Assembly (NCBI GenBank): GCA_934045075.1
Contig: OW203732.1
Location: 18,631,889 to 18,695,888 of the forward strand
Direction: 5' to 3'
DNA: 64,000 nt
From: Yponomeuta sedellus
Taxonomy: Eukaryota; Arthropoda; Insecta; Lepidoptera; Yponomeutidae
Shown here: positions 11,641-21,699 of the stretch, piece after piece
How positions within the stretch are numbered: the first letter of the stretch is position 1
Layout: each line of letters starts with the position of its first letter
Notes under the pieces: generated by a model
What the model saw: only the letters and a program-made list of their open reading frames with translations
Databases searched by the model: none
What the model was told of the DNA's origin: nothing
Program-made: the position numbers and the translations under genes

Positions 11641-12356
11641 ACAACCATGATTCTTAAATCTTACAAAAACCTTCAGTAACAAGTACCAACTTTTTTTGAC
11701 CTAAAACATTTGTAAAGCACTCCACATAACATCTTAAGCTCTGCGAATAACAGTGAAACCTCCTAAATAAATGCAAATAAACGATTCTATTCCGGAATTA
11801 AGTTGATAAGGTGCATACTTACCTAAAAATGTACACTACTGAGGAGACAGCTGTTAAATCACCCGAGAGACTAAAAATAATCAATTTGTCAAGCCAACAT
11901 CACGTTTTCAACTTTTTACCACGCTTTTCGGAGAACAGTCACGTAGTTAGAGGCCATTGTGATGTCGTTTTCACTTACATTAATTGTTTTCTTCAGAAAA
12001 GCAGGCAGTTTTTGCTTGGAATTTAGAAATTCTAGGTTCTGTTCGGTTCTTTGGTAGGAATAGCTTCTGTCGCTCTCGCCTTAAGAGCTAGTATTGAACA
12101 AAAAGGCTGATTTCTTGTGTGCTCAACATTATGAAAACGAGAGTGATAGTGTTTTTGCTGTTCATTTCAATTTTACCCCTTTCCTACAATAATACCCACT
12201 TATATAACGTAACAATGTAATGGTCTTTTATTTTATTTATTCAAGGACAAAAACCGAATTGTTTAACTGATAAAATAATAAAAAAATAATAGATTCGTTA
12301 TTAGAGTACGTTTTGCCAATTTCTGAGCATTTAATTTAAGTATATCATTTCAGCGT
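11641..12356. other. Intergenic, nothing recognised
   Basis: The open frame at 11811-12026 has no recognisable domain. Confidence 0.3.
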
Positions 12357-12502
12357 TTTATTTATAAAAACACGATTCTCCTAAAACCCTCCTCAGAGAC
12401 AGTTTAATTAATCTGTGATTACGTGTCTTACTTTACCACAGATTATTTAAACTGACTCTGAGGAGTATTTCAGGGAAACATGTTTTCTTTTAATAAATAA
12501 AA
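12357..12502. mobile_element. MITE-B hairpin family, best copy
   Basis: Left end ATTTATAAAAACACGATTCT, right end complementary (ATGTTTTCTTTTAATAAATA). The CTCAGAGACAGTTTAATTAA and TTATTTAAACTGACTCTGAG blocks face each other, giving a long imperfect hairpin. Confidence 0.65.
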
Positions 12503-13977
12503 CCGTAAATTGTAGGTACATGCGCCCTTAATATCACATTAATATTTAGAAGGCTACTACAATACCAGTTTTTCTTTCCGGTCGTTATTATTACATGATT
12601 CGCGTAGTCATTAAAAAGGCCACGCAGGTTTGTTTTAAAGATAACCTTTTTGTCTATATCTGTCATGCAGCCACTGAAAAGTTTCTCTATACGAGTACTA
12701 GCTGATTTAGGTCCAAATAATCTGCCAAAGAATACAAAAATGACAAGCGTACTCATTAGGTGATACACTCAATTGTAATACTAGTTGGCTAAATTAGTAA
12801 TCTTTCAATACCATAATCTATGTAAGCGAGATTTGGCTAAATCACGAAATAATTCAATAATAACTCAATTGCAACCTAAGTTAGCTAATATAGCGTCAAA
12901 AGTGGAGGGGCATTGCGGTCCACACCTCTACTATATTTATAGCAACATCCAATCAATAAGACATAAATATTCAAACGTACATTCCATATTGAGTCGCAGA
13001 TTTCCTTTCCGCTTTTCTCTGCAGAAAAGTGAGTGGTTCAGAACTTTCCTGGTTTTTCTTCATTTCCTCTGTGACGTGAAGGTGTCTTGTGTGGCACATA
13101 GCATACTTACGCGCACAAGAAGACTAAAGGCTGACATTCAGAGACGAATCCCAAATTTACGCTTAGAGCAGTCTTAGCAAAGTAAACTAAAGTCATACTT
13201 AGTAAAGCGCCGAAATTTTCGTATTCACATTCGATCGGGAGCTGGAGTTAAGCATGAGCTAAGAGAAGAACTGTCTTAAACAGTTTTAATTATGTCTAAA
13301 GAAAGTCATCTATATTTTCTATTATTTTTTAGTGATGTAGTAAACACATTGCTAATCACAAACTCCAACCAAAACAATACGACAAAAAGGTAGGTAACCT
13401 CAAAGTGAAGAGAACCAAATGACAGATGACAATTCTAAGTTCACGTAGTCACCAATATTGGCTACCTACTTACACTTAGCTAAGTACCATTTCATACTCA
13501 ACTTGATAAGATTCGATACGAAATATTTCTAAGTACGTGATTTTGACATTTCTGAGACTGGTCTTAGCTTAGTTTTCGACTCTGAATGTCAGCCTATGTC
13601 TGCGTAGCCCTTCAACTGGCAGAGCCAGTTCATTTTTCGTTGGTTTTGGACACTATTTCAAAGTTGATAGCGTCCAATTTAAAGAGACACCTACTATTCT
13701 ACTGTCTAGTAAAGGGTTTAACGGACTTGAAGTGTCAAGTCAGGATGTTAGAATGTCAGACAATATGTGTCATTAGCATAGGTAGCACGACGACCGCGTT
13801 TTGACGTCACAAGGGGCGACTTTCCAGTACACTGTCTTCTGACATTTTAGCGCCACAAAACGCGTGACTCACGCTTTCGTACTACGCATCCTGCCTGGGT
13901 AGTACGATGATGCTAGTCGCCCGATTTGAATTTAAAAAATCGCGAGTATCCACATTAATTGTCAAACTCCTACATTT
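12503..13977. other. Intergenic, no gene seen
   Basis: A fragment of family E (AAACAGTTTTAATTATGTCT) is at about 13277-13298. The open frame at 12785-13177 has no domain resemblance and no coding bias I can see. Confidence 0.35.
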
Positions 13978-14252
13978 GACGACCTCAGTGGAGCAGCGGT
14001 TTGGTACGCTGACTGTAACCAAACCAGACTGTAAACCAAAGGTCTCGGTTCGATCCTCGGCCGGGTCAAACTAGGAAACGAACTTTTCTAGTTTGTCTCG
14101 GGTCTTGGATGTATCTATGTCTTTATTGTATTAAATCTATCGTCGAGTTAGCACTTATAACACAAGTCATTTAGTTGTACTTAGTATAGGGCTAACGAGA
14201 TCTGTGTAATATGTCCATGAATATCTATTATTTACCTATTATTATTATTTCT
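13978..14252 (+). mobile_element. tRNA-derived SINE (SINE-3)
   Basis: Head with an A-box-like GTGGAGCAGCGG and a B box GGTTCGATCC in the right order, followed by an unrelated body and an AT-rich tail with ATTATTATTATT. The tRNA-like part is too degraded for a functional tRNA. Confidence 0.7.
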
Positions 14253-14454
14253 TTAACACAAGACGCGTGACTCGTGCCATCGTAGTACCCCAGCCAGGAC
14301 TCCCATTCTTATATAAAATTCGACGTGTAATTAAAATACCAAAAACCTGACAATTTCTTTGAAAACGATTAAATTTATTCACTTCCATTAACTTAGCAAA
14401 AGTTCAATTTAATGTCTCATACGTCCGCGAACGCGTGAATTTCGCGAATATCCG

Positions 14455-14490
14455 AAATTGTAAGAAACAGGTCCCTGTTTCTTACAATTT
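14455..14490. repeat. Perfect 17-bp hairpin
   Basis: AAATTGTAAGAAACAGG and its exact complement are separated by only 2 nt. It is short and isolated. Confidence 0.8.
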
Positions 14491-15030
14491 TGGATTCCCT
14501 GTTCCCCAATATTGAAACGAAATTTAACACCATTTGAAGACATTTTTAAGGAATCGAGGTATGTGCATTAATTTAAGACGCTTACAAATTACCTTTTATC
14601 TGAAACTCACACGAACGTAGTAACAAGAACAGATAAATTGCCTGCTAAATACGGGGTCACTTTCACAATGAATCATAAAAAGCATTTCTTCGTTTTTTTT
14701 ACCGTACTGAATTCCCACGGCATGTGTGTCCCCGGTGAATCCCAAGTGATTCACTTTGAATAAATGGTTTGTTTTACCGCAAGCCTCGCTGAGTCATGGG
14801 ATAAATAAAAGTACCGATAGATCGATGTAAATATTTATGGACTTCTGAATTGAGGACTTTATAAAAAAAGGCATGTAATACAAAACTAAGTATCATACTT
14901 TTAAAATTGCAATAAATTTTTAAGTGCGTAGGACAAGACTTTCGAAATACAAAGTTCTTAAAAAACAGTTTAATTTTGTGTGATACAGTATTTCTTAATG
15001 ATTCGCGATACTCATACATAGTTATATAAT

Positions 15031-15111
15031 AAACGGGTCAATTCGCGATTATTTATTAGATAAAACTAGACTTACGTTTTACCTAATAAATAATCGCGAT
15101 TTGACCCGTTT
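15031..15111. mobile_element. Hairpin MITE, 81 bp
   Basis: Arms of about 36 bp at 15031-15067 and 15076-15111 are reverse complements with about two mismatches. The ends read AAACGGGTCAATTCGCGATT. No coding capacity. Confidence 0.65.
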
Positions 15112-15528
15112 AATATATACCTTTGTGTGATACATCTCCATTTATTTTTTTTTTAGAATAAAACGAAATTAAAACTGTAATACTTAGTTTTGCAGTTCAG
15201 TATAAGTTTACGTTACGATACGTTTCTCCAACGGGAGAGGCCTTATTTTTCGAATGTTATATTATTAATCGATAATCTTGGTAAAGATTTTCCTCTACGG
15301 CTAATAGGTAATAATTTCTGTCGGAATTTCATTCTAGCCGCGTGGTAAAAAAACAACTCCATATAAATCGGGCGTAATGTGACTGACTTTACAAGGTTAC
15401 GGCTACGGCTACGCCTTATTAGAACGCATACGAAGCATTTAATGCATATTTCAGCAGTCTCGTAAAACTATGTTTAACACCCTTATTCGAGAACGTTTCG
15501 AATTCAATGGAAAAACTGTATCTAATAA

Positions 15529-15761
15529 TTAAAACTGTTTTAATACGGATTTCACTCGTTAATTATATTTTTTTTTACAATTTTCCGACGTTTCGGCACT
15601 TTTACAGGTGCCGTGACAGGTGACAGGTCAGTCATCCGAGACCACGGCACCTGTAAAAGTGCCGAAACGTCGGAAAATTGTAAAAAAATAATAATAATCG
15701 AGTGAAATCCGTATTAAAACAGTTTTAATTATGTCTGGTACTCGTGTTAACCTTAGAAAAT
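15529..15761 (+). mobile_element. Repeat family E, copy 2, with 14-bp flanking duplication
   Basis: The arms (ATTAAAACTGTTTTAATACG and complement), the inner GTGCCGAAACGTCGG hairpin and the TACTCGTGTTAACCTTAG tail match copy 1. The 14-mer ACTGTATCTAATAA occurs at 15515-15528 and again at 15762-15775, exactly bounding the element. This fits a target-site duplication of the size made by target-primed reverse transcription. Confidence 0.7.
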
Positions 15762-15775
15762 ACTGTATCTAATAA

Positions 15776-16728
15776 GTTTTTTTTCTTATTACATATAGAA
15801 TTAGCTAGATTGTTTTGGACTTTAAGGATTTTTAAAACGTCTATTTCAGTTTATGTCCTCTGTATACAAGATCGATAAAACACGTTGCATTAATATTTTA
15901 TCGGTGAATGTGACAAGCCAAGTCTACAGTGTACAGTGTAGGGTTGGTACATTTTTTAATATTCGTAGGTAGATAATTATAGATACTCCCATATATAATA
16001 GCGAAAGTCCCGACTGACGGTGACTGTACTTAAATGGCTATGTCCCGGCATAGGTGAAATTTTTAGCCTCTAAATAGGTTTTTAAATTTCTTCCCCTCTT
16101 TGACTAGACTGTGTAGTCTACAGAATGAAGCTAAAAAAATTATATTATGCTATTAATCAGAAGCTCATAAGTATAGTGTATTAATGGAATATGTCTTATA
16201 TCTTACGTAAAAATTTCTTTATCAAATTTTTTCAAACTATTTTATTGTTATCTAGGGTTATTATTTAGTCGGTAGCGAAGAGGCTCGGATCTGTTATAAA
16301 ATAATAATAGGTAGTCGTAATAATTTTTTATTTATACAATCTACTATTTTAAAAATACATCTGACTTACCCACTCCGTCACTAATGACCTTCATAAACGG
16401 GCGCAAAGTGTTCTACTGCAAGCCGTGGCACAGGTAGAGTGAGAGCGTAAAGTACTGATATTACTCCTAATATTTCGAAAAATATCTATTACTATGATAT
16501 TAATGTGAATACTCAGTGTTATAGAATTTGCTCAATTTAGAGGCAACTTTAAAGGATTTTGTATGGACGCGGTGCCGTATTTTCAGCATAGGCCTTCATT
16601 TACCTCCGATGGCCGTGCAGGAACAAAGCCGACTATATTTTTTTATTTGGGAATTAATTACTTGTTTATTGTACTACGATAAACAAGTAATTACTTAAGT
16701 TTGTCTTACACAAGATCGTGTACAGATT
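15776..16728. other. Intergenic, nothing coding seen
   Basis: Contains the 20-mer CCTCTAAATAGGTTTTTAAA at 16067-16086, also present at 18133-18152 and inside the 85-bp MITE (30509-30528). A 15-bp hairpin is at 16655-16669/16679-16693. Confidence 0.35.
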
Positions 16729-16750
16729 TTATTCAATAGAATAACTTTAA

Positions 16751-16996
16751 CTACTCGGCTTCATTCATAACATCCTGTACGTCTTGACCGAGCTCTAGGT
16801 GCGCTTTTAGCGAGTTCTCATCGTGTCCCCAATATTGCACTTTGGCAGGTTGTAAACAAGGTGTGGGCTGTGCTAAATGGCGCTCGTATGGACTTTTCCC
16901 GCTATGCGCTAACGGGTCGGCGACCTCGCGCATGCCCCTGGCTGGCGTGATGACACGTGGTAGCTTTTTGCCGCGAAAAAGGATTTGTAAAAACAA
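16751..16996 (-). CDS. Possible terminal exon, unrecognised protein
   Basis: This minus-strand frame is much richer in G and C than its surroundings. It encodes a polar peptide with stretches such as RVITPARGMREVADPLAHSG and PAKVQYWGHDENSLKAHLEL, ending NEAE and a TAG stop. An AATAAA hexamer on the minus strand follows within about 25 bases, the usual layout of a last exon. The frame has no ATG at its start and opens after a T-rich stretch, so a splice acceptor just upstream is possible, but I cannot fix the junction. I do not recognise the family. It could instead be a decayed captured exon or chance. No neighbouring exon is identifiable. Confidence 0.3.
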   Translation of the reverse strand: MFLQILFRGKKLPRVITPARGMREVADPLAHSGKSPYERHLAQPTPCLQPAKVQYWGHDENSLKAHLELGQDVQDVMNEAE

Positions 16997-18224
16997 AGGG
17001 TTCCGGGTGCGTTCCAGGATCGAAAATGTTCAGAAAATTCCACTAAACTCCATGGAAAATTGAGAAAAGGACCTGTGAAAGTTTTATTTTTACTAAATGG
17101 GGATACTTAATATTCTGAATTTATTGACTACGAAAACTGGAGGCTTTATCTTGTACTCTACTACCCCGTATAGTTGAAATATGATGTAGTTTCAAACTAA
17201 ATAGTTTGACAGTGACTCCACAACCGGCAATTTTCTTTTCGCTTTCTTCCAATAAGTAGTGTTAGTCAGACAACGCATTAAAATTTCATCGTTTCTCAAA
17301 AACGATCAATCGAGATTCAATTATGCACAAAGTTTTTTTGTTCACTGGCAATAAAAGTAAAAAACACTTACCTCTTTCATGTGAACATTGTACTCGCGTC
17401 ATTGAGCAATGACAAAAAGAACACGCTACATTGTGCATCTCACGCGCCAAGTGAGTAGGTAAAACGGTTCCTTCTGATGTGCTCAGTACGATTCCGGTGC
17501 TGGCAGGCAAGGTCTTAAAGCATTCTCAACATTTCTCTTTCTCTAAATATTTCTGAATTTATGAAATTTTTTCGATGTGCACGGATTAAAAAACTGAGGA
17601 TTCCGTACAACAATAAAACGTGTTTGTTTTTATTCCGTTAAGGACCATACTCACCCAACTCAAAATGCGGGTTTTTAGTATTTTAGGTTATAGGTAAACG
17701 TAGTAATTAATTTTTATTTATTTAAAAAAAGACGTAAAAAAAACTACACTAACATTATTTGCCAAACTGCTAGTGCGGGTTGTCAGCAATTTTTATACAT
17801 AAATTTTCACTGTGGTTAAAGGCTTCCAAATCCTAAAAAGGAGTGTTGTGTTTCGTGATAAAACCTTGTTATGTATTTTTTTTTAATTGACCCTAGTCTT
17901 AACTTAGTAGTCTTCTGCGAGAACATGTTTTGTGTTCGCGTGATGCCAGTAGCATGATCAAGCCAAATATTTTCATATTCATACCTCAGCGATTCGCAGT
18001 TGACAAGAGAGCATGTGCAAGTGAAGATAGCAAGTTGCTTTCTTTTAATATTCTCTGTGATATCATGTCGGTGTAATCTCTAATTTAATAAAGTATGCAA
18101 TAAACATATCTGCTCATTTGTTTATGTTTTCGCCTCTAAATAGGTTTTTAAATTATCTACACTTCTCAATAATAATGCAATAATAATAATATACACAAAT
18201 CAACTACTACTAATGAAGTTTTTA
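16997..18224. other. Intergenic, nothing recognised
   Basis: No gene. The 20-mer CCTCTAAATAGGTTTTTAAA recurs at 18133-18152. Confidence 0.3.
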
Positions 18225-18320
18225 CATAACAAGTTCTATATATAGCTGGAAGAAAATACTATCTAGTATTAAGCTCGCCTTTGTACAAATTATGTTTTAG
18301 TGCAATAAGGAATTTTTCAT
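18225..18320 (+). mobile_element. LINE 3' end fragment (second type)
   Basis: Contains AGCTGGAAGAAAATAC, AAGCTCGCCTTTGTACAAAT and GTGCAATAAGG. The inverted form is at 47275-47345 and a short piece near 62545. The GGAAGA-to-CAATAA layout resembles lepidopteran non-LTR 3' UTRs. Confidence 0.5.
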
Positions 18321-18503
18321 TCATTCATATATACCAAAGTCTAATCTATGTAAGGATCTATGTGAGGTCTAGACTTTATTTCTGAAGATAACTAAGCCTA
18401 CTTAAATCAAAAGAATTAGAAATTATACACAAAAATTAGAAGAATTATTTTAGCTTTTATATTTGTAATTGTTGTCCGTATTTTTTGTCTCTTGTGTACA
18501 CTA

Positions 18504-18527
18504 AAGAAGAGAGAGAGAGAGAGAGAA
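18504..18527 (+). repeat. (AG)n microsatellite
   Basis: A GA dinucleotide run of about 20 bp, followed by SINE-1-like debris to about 18605. Confidence 0.8.
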
Positions 18528-18954
18528 TATGAGTAAAATCAACAGTCTATTCAGCCTTGGTACGTCCCACTGCAACACAAGCCTTTCCTCAGAGAAACAG
18601 TAAAAATATTTATTTTGGGTGAGCACCTAATAATGATTTTACAAAAAATAACAAAACATACGGGATCAGAATTTACAAACAGGAAACAATAAAATTTCAA
18701 AAAGACTACTTCAACAATATCTTTGTACACTTTTATGACAATAAAGGTTTTTTGTATTGTTACTTAACCCGAAAATGGACACTCGCTGTCCTCATATAAT
18801 TAGAAGTGGTCTCCAGAGGGGTGGGTATTAAATATACCAAATATCAATTGTATCACGTTTACCATTAGATGAGACCGGCCTAGTGCGAGATGTTACACTT
18901 AATCAATCTTATCATATACAATACAAAGTAACAGAGGCAAGTTATTTAATCATT

Positions 18955-19315
18955 ACAACCCATTACGTCCCCACCGAGGGTCACGGATCTCTTCCTGAGG
19001 AAGGTATAGGCCATACTCCACCGCGGGCGCCAAGTCCGATTGGTGGAGGCTTGCAAGACTAGTGGTTGATCTAACTGTCAGAAGTTTTCAATCCGCCCTA
19101 AGGCCTCTGAATTGGCTTAATGACTGCAATCTATCGACGGCAGTCGGCATCAACTGCTTAACATGCCTAGCGAAGCACCGAACCTCGCGGAAAAATGTCA
19201 CTAGCGATAGTCATAGAAGGTCACCCATCCATGCACTGAACGCGCTCTGTGTTGCTTAAACTTAGTGATCGTTTAAGATCACTTAGGCTGCAGGGGCTAC
19301 GAGCAATTAAATTTT
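18955..19315 (+). repeat. Repeat family D, copy 3
   Basis: Same block order as copy 2: ACGTCCCCACCGAGGGTCAC, GGCCATACTCCACCGCGG, CATCAACTGCTTAACATGCC, ending GGGGCTACGAGC. Confidence 0.6.
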
Positions 19316-19329
19316 TTAACAACTTGATA

Positions 19330-19420
19330 AAAGTGGTGGTACCGGAGCGGTAGAGCGACGGCCTCACATTCGGGAGGTCGTGAGTTCGAACCTAGGCACA
19401 TGTACCAGTACCAATGACTT
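19330..19420 (+). mobile_element. tRNA-like SINE head
   Basis: A-box-like CCGGAGCGGTAGAGCG and B box GAGTTCGAACC are in tRNA order and spacing. The predicted acceptor stem does not close properly, so this is a SINE head rather than a working tRNA gene. Confidence 0.6.
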
Positions 19421-19494
19421 ATACAGGCTACGTAAAAAGGCACTAAAAAGTGATAGGTAGATCCAAAGTGAATAAACTATTCATAGTCCTTTTT

Positions 19495-19640
19495 ACATAC
19501 TTACATACATAACCTCACGCCTGTATCCCAGAGGGGTAGGCAGAGAGAGACTGCCACATGCCACGATCCTGACACATCACCTTCGCTTCATCAACGTTCA
19601 TAAGTCGTTGCATGCACGCTCGCCGGTTCCGGCACTTTTA
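19495..19640. repeat. Repeat F
   Basis: Contains CACGCCTGTATCCCAGAGGG and CACGATCCTGACACATCACC, phrases frequent in lepidopteran interspersed repeats. Class not assigned. Confidence 0.4.
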
Positions 19641-20338
19641 GTACTTATTTGCAGATCAAAATAAGGCCTAGCACTTTTGAAGATAATATTCACTTACAAT
19701 TGAGTGATGATGCTGAGTTGTTCGAAACAAATTTTAAAAATTAAGTGGAGATTAAACTAATTTAATCACAAGATTCATGATTTTCTGTTGCACGAAAGCT
19801 CTAATTAAATATTTAAGCACCGTTTTTTAATTTAATGAAAAACCTGTCAAACTTGTGATTATCTTCGAATTTACGTTGTTCAAACGAAATGTTACCTCCG
19901 TTAGCGCCTAATTTGACACTTGATTAAATTAAAATTTAAGTAACAAGTAACCTCCACTTAACCGTTTAAATGGGAAGATGGCGGGCGACATACCAGCTGT
20001 ATTTTGGTCAAAGTTTATCATTTATAGCGGTAGGTGGCTTCATGCCGCGCCCCACTATGCTGTCACACAATGTCATAGAGGATATTTTTCTGTTCGGTTT
20101 TTACTGAAAATACATAGGTACTACGAGTTTTATAAGTAAAAAAGCTGAGAAAGCATCTGAGTGGTTGCATAGAAAGGCAGGCTTTGACCAGTTTCCTCAG
20201 TCTACTCCAGTTTAGTCTTCTCTCCAGCTATGTCCAAATCCAAACGATCTTGAGCCAAAAATGTATTGTGCTGTATATTTTACCATTTCGTGATTATTTA
20301 TTTGATTGATTCATTTATTTTTATTATGATTGCAGAAT

Positions 20339-21514
20339 ATGTCGGATACATCATTGTCCTCTCTATCTTCAGATGAAGAGTATAGACCTAGAACATATTA
20401 TGATAGAGAAGACCTCTTTAACAAATATGATGATCATGAGTTTATGGAACGATTCCGGTTTTCTAAAGCTGCTGTCCAAGAAATATTATCTAGGATACAG
20501 CATAACCTGTCTCCTTCAACTGCGAGGTCAAATTCAATTGATGCAAGGACCCAGTTGTTAGTAACGCTGAGGTTTTATGCAACAGGCACTTTTCAGCAGT
20601 TGTTAGGGGACACAATTCATGCAGACAAATCAACTATATGCAGAATTATCCAAAGGGTAACTCTGGAGTTGTGTAAGCTAGCTGAAACATTTATAAAAAT
20701 GCCTGCTGATGGAGAAATACGCAATGTTGTTGAAGATTTCTATGAACTAGCAGGATTTCCGAGATGCGCAGGTTGGTTTTCTAACTTTTTTCTAGTTTGA
20801 AATCTTGACACCTTGCTAACAGCTTATTCACTTTTTCATTCTAGGGGCGGTTGATTGCACCCACATTAAAATCATAAGCCGTGGTGGAGAGTTAGCTGAA
20901 GTGTTCCGCTGTCGGAAAGACTTTTTTTCAATAAATGTCCAAGTGGTATGCGATGCCAAATTAAAGATAAGGGACATAATTGCTCGGTGGCCTGGATCTG
21001 TGCATGATAGCACTATTTTTAATAATTCGCCTCTATGTGCAGTACTAGAAGCCAGTCACTATGGTGAATACTTTTTATTGGGAGACAGTGGGTATTTTTG
21101 TAAAAAATATTTACCCCATTTATTCGTCCAGCGTCAGAAAGTGAAGAAAATTATAATAGAGCCCACGTCACAACAAGAAACACTGTTGAAAGGTGTTTTG
21201 GTGTCTGGAAAAGGCGTTTTCCTTGCCTGCAGAAAGGTATCCTCCAAGTTATTTTCTTGAGTTGGGTAGATTGTAGAGGTTATGTGGTGATGTGATTATA
21301 TAACTTTTTTTTTTCAGGTATCACATTGAGAACAACAAGGACCATTTTAAATGTGATAGTGGCAACAGCAGTACTCCATAATATTGCAATGGAGCTACGG
21401 GATGAACAGCCACCCCAAGAAATAAATGTGGATTTCGACATGGATGAAGCCATAATAGAAGAACTTCATGATGCATTCCGGTATGGCGAGGATACATCTG
21501 TCAAACTACTTTAG
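20339..21514 (+). pseudogene. PIF/Harbinger DDE transposase (HARBI1-like), one frameshift
   Basis: This is the nuclease of a Harbinger transposon, which cuts and pastes the element together with a Myb-like partner. Three exons fit GT-AG rules: 20339-20771, 20845-21236 and 21318-21514. The first ATG (20339) follows a TTGCAG acceptor, suggesting a spliced 5' leader. Family motifs occur in order: an acidic N-terminus, a helix-turn-helix-like region around DKSTICRIIQRVT, then GAVDCTH with the first catalytic Asp, RWPGSVHDSTIFNNS with the second, GDSGYF, and NRAHVTTRNTVERCF with the Glu. The frame shifts by one base at about 21113, where one A seems lost after the codon for KKY. The exons total 1022 nt, one short of 341 codons. 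The rest is intact, so decay is recent or the indel is a consensus error. Confidence 0.85.
20830..20844 (+). other. Splice acceptor of transposase intron 1
   Basis: A T-rich tract ends in TTCTAG just before GGGCGG. Joining base 20771 to 20845 restores the conserved GAVD motif in frame, which decides this junction. Confidence 0.75.
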
Positions 21515-21699
21515 TGAACACAGTGTTTTCTGTATGAGGTTTTAATCAATGCACAACTGTGGGTACGTACATACTTCAACTATGGCATGGTGTCATGACC
21601 TCAGTCAGTAAAACTAGAAGCGTAATAAAAAAGATTTAATTTTTCATAGCTTACATGTATAAAATTAAAAGCGGCTGTAAAAAATAATTAAAAAAAAAA

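Noticed and set aside
12785..13177. A 130-codon + open frame as a gene
   Set aside because: AT-rich, no recognisable motif, no coding composition; a chance frame in repeat-rich DNA.
19330..19420. A functional tRNA gene
   Set aside because: A and B boxes are present but the acceptor stem does not pair, and the flank is SINE-like.
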